Shown piece after piece: positions 26,760 through 36,275 of a stretch of 64,000 nt of DNA. The notes under the pieces are model-generated. The model did no database searches, was not told the origin of the DNA, and saw only the letters and a program-made list of their open reading frames with translations. The translations under genes were made by a program, and so were the position numbers. Source of the stretch: Pelobium manganitolerans (GTDB taxonomy: Bacteria; Bacteroidota; Bacteroidia; Sphingobacteriales; Sphingobacteriaceae); contig NZ_MBTA01000012.1 of assembly GCF_003609575.1 (NCBI RefSeq), positions 124,001 to 188,000 of the forward strand, read 5' to 3'. Every line of letters starts with the position of its first letter. Position 1 is the stretch's first letter.

Positions 26760-27906
26760 CTTTTTTTATCTGTAAAGTTTGGTTGCCAAAGTTGTGGTAA
26801 ACCGTGTTAGACGGGAAAGCAAAATCGGCACCGTTTGCCAGCACAATTTCCATGATTTTAAAGTTAATCTCTTCTTTTATATTCATGTAAATGGCATAAT
26901 CCACAATCTCTATATAGTATAATACCTGCACGTACAAAGCAAAATCGCCAAATCCGTCAAAATGAATATGCGTATCGGAATTGGTTTCAGGACGTTGGTT
27001 AATATAGGCTTTAATTTCTTTGGTGATTTTTTGTAAAACGGGCGCCGGCGTTCCGTAAAGCAAGCCCAAGCTAAGTTTTACACGGCGCAGGTTGCGCAAG
27101 GTGAGGTTCTCCAAGGGGCCCTCAATCATTTTTTTGTTGGGGATAATTACCAGCGTTTTATCCACTGTACGTACAATGGTGCTTCTGAAGCCAACTTTTT
27201 CAACCACGGCATCGTAACCTAGTACGTGTACAAAGTCGCCTACGACGAAGGGTTTATCTGCGAAAATGGTGAAGGAGCCTAGTAAATTTTGCAAAGTATC
27301 TTGTGCGGCTAAGGCAATTGCAATACCGCCAATGCCCAAACCGGCAATTATAGCGGCAATATTCATGTTAAAAACCGCGCCCAGTACCACAAACACGCCT
27401 ATAATAATGACAATGATTTTAGTAAGCTCTTTTAAAAAAGGCACCATTTGGTCGTCTGTTTTTGATTCGGTAAAGCTGGCTTTATAGGCGTAAACGTGCG
27501 ATACGAAATCAATCATCCGCAATAAAATACGGAATGCGGAAACAATAATGAGAAACAGAAATACCTTATCAATAAGCTGTATTAGGCGAATGGCATAGCT
27601 GGCTTTGCCAATGTTTCGCCTAAAAATTACCTCATGTAAGGGGTAGTTTAATTGGTTGAGGGCAGCGTACAGCACAACTACGGTAATCAGTAGCTCTATA
27701 GGTTTTAACAGCAGTTCTAAAAATTTTTCAACCTTTATCTCCTTTGAAAAACGCTGGAAAAAAATGAACAAAAGGCGCCCTAAATATTTTGATATTAGGC
27801 GTTTTAACAAAAGTCCGCCCAATAAAATGATTCCGAAAAGCAGATATGCTTTAATGGAATTTCCAAAAAAAGTTTGGTTTAAAATGCTAAAGTCCATTGT
27901 GCCCAA
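26752..27906 (-). CDS. Mechanosensitive ion channel, MscS family
   Basis: 384 residues. Membrane segments at about 18-34, 65-83, 103-125 and about 150-195, the last pair holding the pore helix (IAAIIAGLGIGGIAIALAAQ) with the Gly/Ala pattern of TM3. The MscS beta domain follows (FADKPFVVGDFVHVLGYDAVVEKVG, STIVRTVDKTLVIIPNK). It releases solutes under hypo-osmotic stress. It overlaps the downstream GH31-like domain gene. Confidence 0.92.
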   Translation of the reverse strand: MGTMDFSILNQTFFGNSIKAYLLFGIILLGGLLLKRLISKYLGRLLFIFFQRFSKEIKVEKFLELLLKPIELLITVVVLYAALNQLNYPLHEVIFRRNIGKASYAIRLIQLIDKVFLFLIIVSAFRILLRMIDFVSHVYAYKASFTESKTDDQMVPFLKELTKIIVIIIGVFVVLGAVFNMNIAAIIAGLGIGGIAIALAAQDTLQNLLGSFTIFADKPFVVGDFVHVLGYDAVVEKVGFRSTIVRTVDKTLVIIPNKKMIEGPLENLTLRNLRRVKLSLGLLYGTPAPVLQKITKEIKAYINQRPETNSDTHIHFDGFGDFALYVQVLYYIEIVDYAIYMNIKEEINFKIMEIVLANGADFAFPSNTVYHNFGNQTLQIKKDA

Positions 27907-27944
27907 TTTAAAAATAATAGGTTAGAGGCTGTTAAAATTTTGGC

Positions 27945-27976
27945 AAAAAAAAACCTCCCGAAAGTCGGAAGGTTTT
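27945..27976 (-). terminator. Terminator of rplS
   Basis: On the minus strand AAAACCTTCCGA pairs with TCGGGAGGTTTT (one G-T pair) around a CTT loop, followed by a run of T. It begins about 19 nt after the rplS stop. Confidence 0.88.
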
Positions 27977-27994
27977 GTATAATGTGTAAAAAGC

Positions 27995-28342
27995 TTAAAC
28001 TCTTCTGGTTTTGATACGAGCCGCTTTACCAGTACGTTCGCGTAGGTAGAACAATTTAGCTCTACGAACTTTACCGTAGCTGTTTACTTCAATTTTTTCG
28101 ATGTTAGGAGAGTTTACAGGGAAAATACGCTCAACCCCGATACCGCTAGAAATTTTACGAACAGTAAAAGTTTCAGTAGCATTAGCGCTATTTCTTTGGA
28201 TCACTACGCCTTGGTAAACCTGAACACGTTCTTTGTTTCCTTCGCGGATTTTATAGTGAACACTTACTGTATCTCCAGCTTTAAATGCAGGGAAGTTTGA
28301 TTTTACGATAGCCTGCTCTTCTACAAATTTTACTAAATCCAT
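27995..28342 (-). CDS. rplS: 50S ribosomal protein L19
   Basis: 115 residues, usual length. [41 protein letters not shown] and the basic C-terminal [18 protein letters not shown] are typical L19. L19 lies at the 30S-50S interface. The gene follows trmD with a 176-nt gap that holds its own leader, so it is probably transcribed separately as well as from the trmD side. Confidence 0.97.
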   Translation of the reverse strand: MDLVKFVEEQAIVKSNFPAFKAGDTVSVHYKIREGNKERVQVYQGVVIQRNSANATETFTVRKISSGIGVERIFPVNSPNIEKIEVNSYGKVRRAKLFYLRERTGKAARIKTRRV

Positions 28343-28518
28343 GACTTTTGCGATTTTTGCTACATGCCAATTGCATACAGCCCCCTAAATTTGGGAGTGC
28401 AATATTAGCTATTAATTTTTACAAATTAAAACGAATTTTAAAATAAGTTTTTTCATTTAGATTTTAACGCTTTTGGGGCAGATGGCGGTGATTTTAAAGT
28501 TTTAGGATATAATTATTC

Positions 28519-29193
28519 TTACTCCAGCAAATCTGGTCTTCGTTCTTGTGTCCGTTTTAGGGATTGCTCGTGACGCCAGTTTTCTATTTTGGCTTGGTCG
28601 CCACTTAAAAGTACATCGGGCACTTTATGGCCTTTCCAATCTGCGGGGCGCGAGTACACCGGGGCATCCAGCAAACCTCCTTGGAACGAATCGGACAGTG
28701 CAGATGTTTCATCATTTAACACACCTGGGATTAACCGAACAACGGCATCTACTACAATAGCGGCTGGAAGCTCGCCTCCGGAAAGCACATAATCGCCCAC
28801 AGAAATTTCCCGTGTAACGTAAATATCGCGTATACGCTGGTCAATTCCTTTGTAATGGCCGCACAAAATCATGATGTTGCCTTTTAAAGCCAGTTCATTG
28901 GCCATATCCTGATTCAGAGTTGTTCCGTCTGGACTCATGAAAATAATCTCGTCGTAAACCCGTTCGGCTTTTAGTTTTTCTATACAGCTGGCAAATGGCT
29001 CAATTTGCATTACCATACCACTGCCGCCGCCGTAAGGATAATCGTCCACGCTTTTTTGCTTGTTGGTACTATAATCCCGCAAATTGTGGACTATAATTTC
29101 GGCTTTGCCTTTTTTTTGCGCCCTTTGTAAAATGGAGTGTGCAAAAGGACTTTCTAGCAAACCGGGCAGTACGGTTATAATATCAAAACGCAT
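28519..29193 (-). CDS. trmD: tRNA (guanine-37-N1)-methyltransferase
   Basis: 224 residues. SPOUT methyltransferase with the knotted SAM site: [35 protein letters not shown]. It makes m1G37 in tRNAs that read CNN codons and prevents frameshifting. The usual rimM-trmD-rplS order is kept, but about 190 nt of non-coding DNA and a GNAT gene lie between rimM and trmD. Confidence 0.96.
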   Translation of the reverse strand: MRFDIITVLPGLLESPFAHSILQRAQKKGKAEIIVHNLRDYSTNKQKSVDDYPYGGGSGMVMQIEPFASCIEKLKAERVYDEIIFMSPDGTTLNQDMANELALKGNIMILCGHYKGIDQRIRDIYVTREISVGDYVLSGGELPAAIVVDAVVRLIPGVLNDETSALSDSFQGGLLDAPVYSRPADWKGHKVPDVLLSGDQAKIENWRHEQSLKRTQERRPDLLE

Positions 29194-29383
29194 TTTTTGT
29201 TTGTTTTATGTTTGAGGATGGGAATTAGTTAAAAGATTTTTGATTTCTTATTTTGCGGAATAAATATCTTATTACAACGAAATCGAAAAAAATAATAGTG
29301 CACTCCCTTTAATCCATTAATCTTTTTGCCCAAACCGATAAAAGCGCTAATTTGTTCGGAAATTAAAAACCACGGTTACTATA

Positions 29384-29938
29384 TCAAATCGCATTTTCGT
29401 TGTTTTTTTGCCAGTCTGATAAGGTTAAAGCGTATTCAACGTGGTGGCTTAAGGCTCCGTTTTCTTCTTTAGTAAATTCGCGGATAAATTGTGCGCCTAG
29501 CTTTTCTACCGCCTTGCGCGAGCGGAAATTGCCCGGTGCTACATGAAAAAGAACACGTTTAAAACCGTTGGAAAAGGCATAGTCTAACATCAAAGTTTTT
29601 ATAGCTCTGTTGGTTCCGTTTGCCCAATAGGCGCGGCTGATAAACGTGTAGCCAATGCATACCTCACTTTTTTCGATGTCTTCATCATAAAAGCGTGTAG
29701 AGCCGATAGCCGTACCTTTTGTTTTATCCAAAATAAGGAAAGCTTTTCCGGAAGCTATGGCTTTATCAAAAAGTTTGGCAAAAACTTCGCGCTTGTACCT
29801 GTCCCAAGCGGGGTGCTGTTCCCATAACAAGGGATCCGATGCTACAGCGTACAAACTTTCAAAATCCGAAAGCTGCAAGGGCCGCAATTCTACCGTATCG
29901 TTACTTAAATGATGTGGTTGCCAATTGATTTCTTCCAT
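29384..29938 (-). CDS. GNAT family N-acetyltransferase (RimJ/RimL-like)
   Basis: 184 residues. VELRPLQLSDFESLYAVASDP at the N-terminus is typical of the RimJ/RimL-like GNAT branch. The acetyl-CoA loop sits around GYTFISRAYWANGTNRAIK and a later NFRSRKAVEKLGA motif. The acceptor is unknown. The start codon directly follows the rimM stop, so the two are co-transcribed. It separates rimM from trmD. Confidence 0.88.
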   Translation of the reverse strand: MEEINWQPHHLSNDTVELRPLQLSDFESLYAVASDPLLWEQHPAWDRYKREVFAKLFDKAIASGKAFLILDKTKGTAIGSTRFYDEDIEKSEVCIGYTFISRAYWANGTNRAIKTLMLDYAFSNGFKRVLFHVAPGNFRSRKAVEKLGAQFIREFTKEENGALSHHVEYALTLSDWQKNNENAI

Positions 29939-30466
29939 TTAGCTATTCATGTATAAATCCAATAAACCGTCGGGCAAATTAAAGCGGATGAAGCGTTTAT
30001 CAATATTTATTTCTGCAATAAAAGTTTCATTTAATGGGATAAGTACCTCTTTTTCTTGAATGTTTATCGTAGCTAAAAACTGTTGCGGGTATTCTTGCAC
30101 ATTCAAAATTTGACCCAAAGCACCAGCTTGCTCATCCTCGGCAGTAAAACCCAATAAATCCGTAAACAGAAACTCACCCTTTTTCCTTTTAGGTTTTAGG
30201 CGGTTGGGCAGGTAAATCTTTTTTTTGGTGATGGTGCTTGCCTGGTCTATATGTTCAATGTCTTCAAAATTGAAGTAGCCAATCATCGGCATCGGTATTT
30301 TATAATTGCTTACAAAATAAGGCACCAGCTTATGGTTCATCTCAATAAACACCGAACTGATTTTTAGTTTTTCCGGTTCGGGATAGGAAAAAGAAACCTG
30401 CACTTCGCCTTTTAAACCCCGTGTTTTGCTGATGTAGCCAATCTCAAAGCAATCTTCAATTTTCAT
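29939..30466 (-). CDS. rimM: Ribosome maturation factor RimM
   Basis: 175 residues. N-terminal barrel starting DCFEIGYISKTRGLKGEVQV and C-terminal PRC-barrel (EFLFTDLLGF, EVLIPLNETFI). It assists maturation of the 30S head. rpsP, its usual upstream neighbour, is not adjacent. A TATTTTTG box ends 5 nt before the ATG (30479-30472 on the minus strand), so the mRNA may be leaderless. Confidence 0.95.
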   Translation of the reverse strand: MKIEDCFEIGYISKTRGLKGEVQVSFSYPEPEKLKISSVFIEMNHKLVPYFVSNYKIPMPMIGYFNFEDIEHIDQASTITKKKIYLPNRLKPKRKKGEFLFTDLLGFTAEDEQAGALGQILNVQEYPQQFLATINIQEKEVLIPLNETFIAEINIDKRFIRFNLPDGLLDLYMNS

Positions 30467-30471
30467 GGGCG

Positions 30472-30479
30472 CAAAAATA
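30472..30479 (-). promoter_or_regulatory. rimM promoter -7 box directly before the start codon
   Basis: TATTTTTG followed by CGCCC and then ATG, almost the same arrangement as TATCTTTG-CGCC-ATG at 11003-11017. No clear TTTG -33 box was found. Confidence 0.5.
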
Positions 30480-30579
30480 GGCTTTTTTTATTCGTTGAAT
30501 TTTAGTTTGTCAGGCTTCAGTTGGTTCGGCGTTCGAAGCTTACCGTTTAATCCCTAACCAACCAAACTAACAAACGAAC

Positions 30580-31878
30580 CTATCGGTCCAAAGCATCGTT
30601 CACTAACTGCTCAAACTGCTCAAAAAGCTGCGCTTTATGGATTGCAGGGTAAACCTGTGTCATTAATATGGCTATAGATTTGCGTTCGGGATCTATCCAA
30701 AAAGTGGTGTTAAAAATACCGCCCCAGCTTAATTTGCCCGCTTTAGCACCGTTTTTTGCGCCGGCGGCCGTGGTTATTTCAAAACCCAGCCCAAATTTGT
30801 TTTGCCCTACATTTAATTCGCCAATTTGGTTGCTGGTCATTTGTGCAACGGTTTCTGGCTTTAGAATTTGTTTTCCGTTAAAACTGCCTTTATTTAAAAT
30901 CATTTGCAAAAATTTGGCATAGTCTTCAACGGTAGAGCTTAAGCCCGAGCCGCCCGAGAAATAAGTACGTGCGCCAGCGATTGGGAAGTTTACGTTGTAG
31001 CCGTCCGTAATTGGGGCAACACGCTCTAAACGTCCGCTAGGTAATTCTTTATAAAGCACCGCCAACCTAAAGCGCTTTTCGGCAGGCAAAAAGAAATGGG
31101 TATCTGCCATGCCTAAGGGTTTTAAAATACGGTCGGTCACGTATTCGTCTAATTTTTTTCCGCTTGCAACCTCTATCACAGCGCCTAGAACATCGATGCC
31201 CAAGCCGTAATAAAATTTAGAATCTGGCTGTACGCCTAAGGGCAATTTCCCCAGAGCCTTCATCTTATCCAATACAAAAATGCTATCGGCGGAAGCTAAA
31301 TCCGGAATTTTGTTTTTCTGGTAAATCAGTTTTAAACGTTTATCTGCAAAGCCGTAGCCAATACCAGAAGTGTGCGTCATCAAATCTTCAATGGTAATTT
31401 CTTTATTTGCCGGAACTGTGGTATAGCTGGTATCTTTTTCGTTGAATGAAGCCAAAACTTGCGCATTTGCAAATTCGGGGATGTATTTAGACACTTTGTC
31501 CGAGAGGTTGAGTTTGCCGTCTTCCACCAAAGTCATGGCAGCCGCAGTAACAATGGGCTTAGTCATCGAGGCAATGCGGAACTCGGTTGTTGGGCGCATC
31601 AGCGCTTTATATTCGCGGTCTCTAAAGCCAAAGCCTTTATCGTAAATCACTTTACCATTTACGGCAACCAGCGCGGTAGCACCTGCCATCCAATTATTAA
31701 TTAGGGCAGTGGCCAGTAAGCTGTCAATACGGTCCAGGTTTTTTTCCTCGATCCCTAATTTTTTTAGGTTGCTGGCGGCCGTTAGCCCGTTGCTGGTTTT
31801 TTGGCTGCAGCCAGCTAACATAATCAAAGGCAACAAGGCCCATGCTAAAGCTTTTTTGTTAAAGTTTACGATGTTCAT
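30580..31878 (-). CDS. Beta-lactamase-family serine hydrolase, lipoprotein
   Basis: 432 residues. Signal with lipobox LAGC (Cys24). Class C-type fold with the catalytic Ser-x-x-Lys in ASMTKP, a Tyr-containing motif (FYYGLGIDVLG) in the second position and WGGIF near the KTG-equivalent position. Proteins of this group are esterases, D-aminopeptidases or penicillin-binding proteins; true beta-lactamase activity should not be assumed. The stop of the upstream AsmA-like gene abuts its start codon, so they form one transcript. Confidence 0.9.
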   Translation of the reverse strand: MNIVNFNKKALAWALLPLIMLAGCSQKTSNGLTAASNLKKLGIEEKNLDRIDSLLATALINNWMAGATALVAVNGKVIYDKGFGFRDREYKALMRPTTEFRIASMTKPIVTAAAMTLVEDGKLNLSDKVSKYIPEFANAQVLASFNEKDTSYTTVPANKEITIEDLMTHTSGIGYGFADKRLKLIYQKNKIPDLASADSIFVLDKMKALGKLPLGVQPDSKFYYGLGIDVLGAVIEVASGKKLDEYVTDRILKPLGMADTHFFLPAEKRFRLAVLYKELPSGRLERVAPITDGYNVNFPIAGARTYFSGGSGLSSTVEDYAKFLQMILNKGSFNGKQILKPETVAQMTSNQIGELNVGQNKFGLGFEITTAAGAKNGAKAGKLSWGGIFNTTFWIDPERKSIAILMTQVYPAIHKAQLFEQFEQLVNDALDR

Positions 31879-33675
31879 CTATTTTTCTTTACGTTCTTTT
31901 CGTCTTTTTACGCGCTCTTCCCGGCGTTTCTCGCGTTCCAATTTGGATTGCTTGTACTTATCTGCACGCTTTTTTAAATTGTCTTCTTTATCTTTTGTGA
32001 TGCCTACGCTTGTTTTTAAGCCTTCAAAAACGGTCTTCCACATCAGGTTAAAAAACGAAGCGTCATGAGGTCTTTGGTACGATGGATGCGCCACCCTTAG
32101 TGGTTCATCGCCGTCAGGATTGGCATTTTTTACCAGCAAAGCATTGGCTAAAAAAGAAATTATTCCCGACTTTTTCAAGTGGTCTTCATCGTCTTTTTTC
32201 ATCACTGCAATTTTAAGATCCTTATACTTCATCACTAAAGTTCCGCTTGCGCCGTTTACATTTCCTTTAATGTCGAAATCTAAACTTTGCAGCTCGCCAC
32301 TTTTGGTGGCCAACATAGCCAAAGGCTTTGTAAGCGGGTTTAAGGTGTTAAAGCTCATGGCGCCCAATGTACCTTTATAAGAAAAAGCGCCTTTTGGATC
32401 TATCAGATTGAAAGCAATATGGATGTCTAAACGGCCTTCGCCCATTACACGCGCTTGTAAAAACGCATCGGCAGTAACATCTTTTTTAAGGTAAAGAGAA
32501 TCGTTGGTGACGTGGAAAATACGCCCGTGCAGTTGTTTAAAGTAAACAGTGCCCTTTGCGTCTGTTTTTGGATTGTACTCGGCGTAAGCCACCTGCGTAT
32601 TTTTGATGGTCACCGTATCTGCAATTACATCCCATTTTAAACGGCGCAAAGCCAAATGCGGATAGTTGACACCTTTGTCAATCAATTTAGGTGGCTTGGC
32701 CCGGCTCATAAAAACATCAAAATTTCCGTTTTGCAAAACCACGTTTTTGGTTTTGATGCGCCGGTTATCTACCAGTTCGTTAAAATTGAGCTGGTTAACC
32801 AAAACCGAATCAAAATATAGCTTATAGCGCTCTTGCTGGCGTTTAAACTGTGCAGCAAAGGCCATTTCGCCCAAACGAGGGGCAAGCTCCATACCGGCAA
32901 TGGCTAACTGTTTTTTCTTTGACGATACAAAAGCGTGCTTAATTTTTATGAAGTAAAGCGAATCTGCCGTTGGGTAGCTGTAATTGTTTATTTCGGCAAT
33001 AATGTCTTTGGCGTTAAAAATCCGCGTGGTATCGGTATGCGAAAGCGAATCGACCAAAATATCGTTAACACGGATGTTCATCTGGTCAAACTCGGTAATC
33101 TTTGGCTCTTTGTACGATTGGTCAATGTAGCGGAACTTTACATCGGTTAAAAACAGACTGTTGATTTTCAGCTCTTTTAAACTCTTTTTAATGCGTTCGT
33201 AAGGGCTTCTGTTGTCTTTAGGCTTCGATTTTTTATTGGCAATTTTAGTATAAAAAACGTCCAGTTCGGGGTTTTGGATAGTGATGTTTTTAATGTCGAG
33301 CTTTTTTTGCTGATAAACCTTTATGGGTTTCACGTTTTTAAGCGATAGCTTAAATATTTTTAAAGAGAAAAGGTTTTCGGGCGCATCGCCGCTGGCTTTC
33401 ATTTTTTCGTAAACATTTAAATTAGGAATCAGCTGAATGCTGTCTACCGTAGCATTGCCGCTTAAAATGTTCACCTGTATATCAGAAAATTTTACGGTAT
33501 AAAGGCTGTCGCTGGCATCTATCAAAGCATTTTGGATGGCATCGGTTAGCAAAGGTTTCCACTTTTTATTCACGTACCACGCGGCCGCAGCTAGCAATAA
33601 AATAATGATAGCCGCAACTACGGTAACCCACTTTAGTACACGATGTTTTTTTTTCGGTGTAGCGGTTTCTGTCAT
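31879..33675 (-). CDS. AsmA/DUF748-like membrane-anchored protein
   Basis: 598 residues. One membrane helix near the N-terminus (about 15-35) with the bulk in the periplasm. The body is built of beta-strand repeats of the kind seen in AsmA-like proteins (VKFSDIQVNILSGNATVDSI; GRLDIHIAFNLIDPKGAFSYKG; LDFDIKGNVNGASGTLVMKY), which are thought to form grooves carrying lipids between membranes. The C-terminal 45 residues are extremely Lys/Arg/Glu-rich and likely helical. The family assignment is by pattern only. Confidence 0.65.
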   Translation of the reverse strand: MTETATPKKKHRVLKWVTVVAAIIILLLAAAAWYVNKKWKPLLTDAIQNALIDASDSLYTVKFSDIQVNILSGNATVDSIQLIPNLNVYEKMKASGDAPENLFSLKIFKLSLKNVKPIKVYQQKKLDIKNITIQNPELDVFYTKIANKKSKPKDNRSPYERIKKSLKELKINSLFLTDVKFRYIDQSYKEPKITEFDQMNIRVNDILVDSLSHTDTTRIFNAKDIIAEINNYSYPTADSLYFIKIKHAFVSSKKKQLAIAGMELAPRLGEMAFAAQFKRQQERYKLYFDSVLVNQLNFNELVDNRRIKTKNVVLQNGNFDVFMSRAKPPKLIDKGVNYPHLALRRLKWDVIADTVTIKNTQVAYAEYNPKTDAKGTVYFKQLHGRIFHVTNDSLYLKKDVTADAFLQARVMGEGRLDIHIAFNLIDPKGAFSYKGTLGAMSFNTLNPLTKPLAMLATKSGELQSLDFDIKGNVNGASGTLVMKYKDLKIAVMKKDDEDHLKKSGIISFLANALLVKNANPDGDEPLRVAHPSYQRPHDASFFNLMWKTVFEGLKTSVGITKDKEDNLKKRADKYKQSKLEREKRREERVKRRKERKEK

Positions 33676-33711
33676 AAAGAATGATTTAGGGCAATAAAAT
33701 CAATTACTATG

Positions 33712-35526
33712 CTACATTTTGGGGTGCACCAATAAATAAGCGCTAAACTGAACGTTTTCGGGTTGCTTGTTTGCTGTGCGGAAATAGCCGCTTAGCTGCT
33801 CAAACCGTAGTTTAAAAAGGTAATTCCCGCTCACTTTTTCTAATTGCATTTGTGCGTTGGGCACTTTGATAAATCCTTCTGTACTGGCGTTAAGCGCTTG
33901 GTTTTGATGCAGTTTTTGCAATAACTGTGCTACTGGAAAGCTGACGATGGCTTTGCCGTTTTCACTTAAAACCAACTGGTTTCTCTTATTTAAAGCCAGC
34001 TGAAACTTTTGTTTTTGCAGGTCGAAAGTTTTGCGCTCCGTTGTGTTTAGTGATGATGAGTTCACCTCAACCAATTTAATGGCCCCCTGTAAATCAACTT
34101 CGCCCGCTTGCGCATTGCTATAGTTTCTTTGGTATTGCATCCACAAATCTGTTTCTGCTGTTTTACTGATTTTTAGTTCGGTTAAAACCGTGTCCTCTAA
34201 TTTTTGTTGTGCATCCCAATGGGCTAATTTTTTGTTTTTGAGTTTTTCTTGTTGCTGTTGCTCCAAACGGTTTAAGTCCATCTTCACAAAGGGCTGCAAG
34301 GTTTTTGCGCCATAGTTTTCATTAAGGTAACGCACCAAATTTCTTATTTCTACGTCGCGTTCTTTAGTAACTGGCAAACTCAGTTGCTTTGCTAGGCGCG
34401 CCGTTTGTGAGGCCTTTGAAACCGACTTGATGCCCCAGGGACCAAGCATGGCACACACAGAAACGATCAACAAACTGATGGGGATTATCCGGATGTGGTC
34501 GCGCCCTTTTATCAAAAAGTAAAGCGTGACAAAAGCAAGCCACAGGGCCAAAACAATTAATATATATCGGCTTTCTGTTATGCCATAATCTGCCACACGT
34601 TTCCAAATAGCTACCGATAAAAGCAACAAAAGAGGCAACATCAGCACGTAAAAACTTTTGCTGTAAAATTGTATCCACTTGTTTTCTTCTTGCTTGCGGA
34701 TGGGGTGCACCAACAAAATAGATAGCATCCCGAAAACGGCATATCCCAAAACTAAAATTGCCACCGAGCTGTTGGGCAAGCTCCATTGCAAAAGGATTTT
34801 AACTTCGTACGCCAATAAAATCAATAAGTATATACTGGCCAGCGGGATTAAAACGTATTGGGTAAATATTTTTAAGGCCTTTGGGTAAGAAGGGTCCTGA
34901 TTGAGCGGCGCAAGAGGTTGCGGAATACCTGCCAAGAAAAATATCGTGTTAAACAAACCTACAATGATAATCCATAAACGCAGGTAAATTTCGCTGTCCC
35001 ATTTGATGTTGAAGAGCGTGTGGATACTTAACAGCGCGATGCTTAAACCGGCAAAAAGTACCGCACTGTAGAGTGCCGATGTGGCAAAGCGCAAGAAAAA
35101 AGTTTTGTTAAGTTGCCAAAAACCTACTTCGGTGTTGCTGCGGTTAAAAGCGGCCAAGGCTACCAATAGATGCACCGCGAAGCCAATGATGAGGAGCACG
35201 AAAACATCCGCCTGTTTTTGGTTAGGTGCTAATAAAAGGTAAATGAGCGCTAACAGAACAAGAATTATCACATGACTTAGGTAAAATTTAGCTTTCGGTA
35301 GCGGGTGCGTTTCTGCATATAAAGCCAAGGCTAGCGACATGGCCATGCCGAAATTTCCGAGATAAATAAATTTTATTAGTTGTTGTGCTGTTTCATCATC
35401 GCGCCAAGCGTAAGTTAACGCAAAGGCGGCTAAGGTGCCAATTAGTGCATAACAGATGGGAAAGAAAAAGCGCTTGTAAACCTGTGTAAAGGAAAGCCAA
35501 AGCTGGTTTAAGGAAGGAAATTTCAT
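33712..35526 (-). CDS. DUF4153 multi-pass membrane protein
   Basis: 604 residues. About 11 hydrophobic segments fill the first 370 residues, followed by a soluble C-terminal part of about 230 residues, rich in Gln and Lys. It matches the DUF4153 family, whose function is unknown. A TATCTTTA box lies shortly before the start, and the response-regulator gene ends 27 nt upstream, so it may be co-transcribed with the two-component system and be one of its targets. Confidence 0.75.
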   Translation of the reverse strand: MKFPSLNQLWLSFTQVYKRFFFPICYALIGTLAAFALTYAWRDDETAQQLIKFIYLGNFGMAMSLALALYAETHPLPKAKFYLSHVIILVLLALIYLLLAPNQKQADVFVLLIIGFAVHLLVALAAFNRSNTEVGFWQLNKTFFLRFATSALYSAVLFAGLSIALLSIHTLFNIKWDSEIYLRLWIIIVGLFNTIFFLAGIPQPLAPLNQDPSYPKALKIFTQYVLIPLASIYLLILLAYEVKILLQWSLPNSSVAILVLGYAVFGMLSILLVHPIRKQEENKWIQFYSKSFYVLMLPLLLLLSVAIWKRVADYGITESRYILIVLALWLAFVTLYFLIKGRDHIRIIPISLLIVSVCAMLGPWGIKSVSKASQTARLAKQLSLPVTKERDVEIRNLVRYLNENYGAKTLQPFVKMDLNRLEQQQQEKLKNKKLAHWDAQQKLEDTVLTELKISKTAETDLWMQYQRNYSNAQAGEVDLQGAIKLVEVNSSSLNTTERKTFDLQKQKFQLALNKRNQLVLSENGKAIVSFPVAQLLQKLHQNQALNASTEGFIKVPNAQMQLEKVSGNYLFKLRFEQLSGYFRTANKQPENVQFSAYLLVHPKM

Positions 35527-35552
35527 GGCGGTAATTTCCTTTAAAGATAAAT

Positions 35553-36251
35553 TTAATTTACCAACAATTTATAGCCCCTGCCGTGCACATTTATAATTTC
35601 AACGTTGGGGTCTTCTTTTAAATATTTGCGCAACTTGCTTAAAAACACGTCCATACTGCGGCCGTTAAAGTAATTGTCATCGTGCCATATCTGCAGTAAA
35701 GCTTCCTCGCGGGTAAGCACATCGTTTTTCTTTAAGCACAAAAGGCGCAAAAGCTCGGCTTCTTTGGTGCTCACTTTTTGTTGCTGGCCGTTGTGGCTAA
35801 TTTGTTGGCTTTGGTAATCAAAGGTGTAGGTGCCAATTTCGAAAAAAGTTGGTTTGGCTTCTTCGGTCTGGTTTTGTTGACCGCTGCGTTTTAAAAGGGC
35901 ATTGATACGCAATAAAAGCTCCTCAATGCGGAACGGCTTGGTGATATAATCATCGCCACCTAAAGTAAACGCTTCGGTTTTATCTTCCATCATTCCTTTG
36001 GCCGTAGCAAATATGATGGGTACGTTAGGGTTTGCGTTGCGGATGTCTTTTGCCAAACTAAAGCCGTCTTTTTTTGGCATCATCACATCTAAAATGCAAA
36101 TGTCAAAGCTTTTTTCTAAAAATGCTTTCAAACCCTCTTCGCCATTGGTGCATAGTTGTACTTCAAACTTTCCTTTTAAATCTAAATAATCTTCTAAAAG
36201 CATCCCCAAATTGGGGTCGTCTTCTACTAAAAGCACTCTTTTTTTTGTCAT
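35553..36251 (-). CDS. Response regulator, OmpR/PhoB type
   Basis: 232 residues. Receiver domain with Glu/Asp at 10-12 and phospho-acceptor Asp55 in ICILDVMMPKKDG, Lys in ITKPF, then a winged-helix DNA-binding domain (about 135-230) ending VHGRGYKL. It lies 24 nt after the histidine-kinase gene and is surely its partner. Targets are not visible; the pair resembles the RprXY type of Bacteroidota. Confidence 0.95.
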   Translation of the reverse strand: MTKKRVLLVEDDPNLGMLLEDYLDLKGKFEVQLCTNGEEGLKAFLEKSFDICILDVMMPKKDGFSLAKDIRNANPNVPIIFATAKGMMEDKTEAFTLGGDDYITKPFRIEELLLRINALLKRSGQQNQTEEAKPTFFEIGTYTFDYQSQQISHNGQQQKVSTKEAELLRLLCLKKNDVLTREEALLQIWHDDNYFNGRSMDVFLSKLRKYLKEDPNVEIINVHGRGYKLLVN

Positions 36252-36275
36252 CTTTTAAATTTACTGATGCGAATT

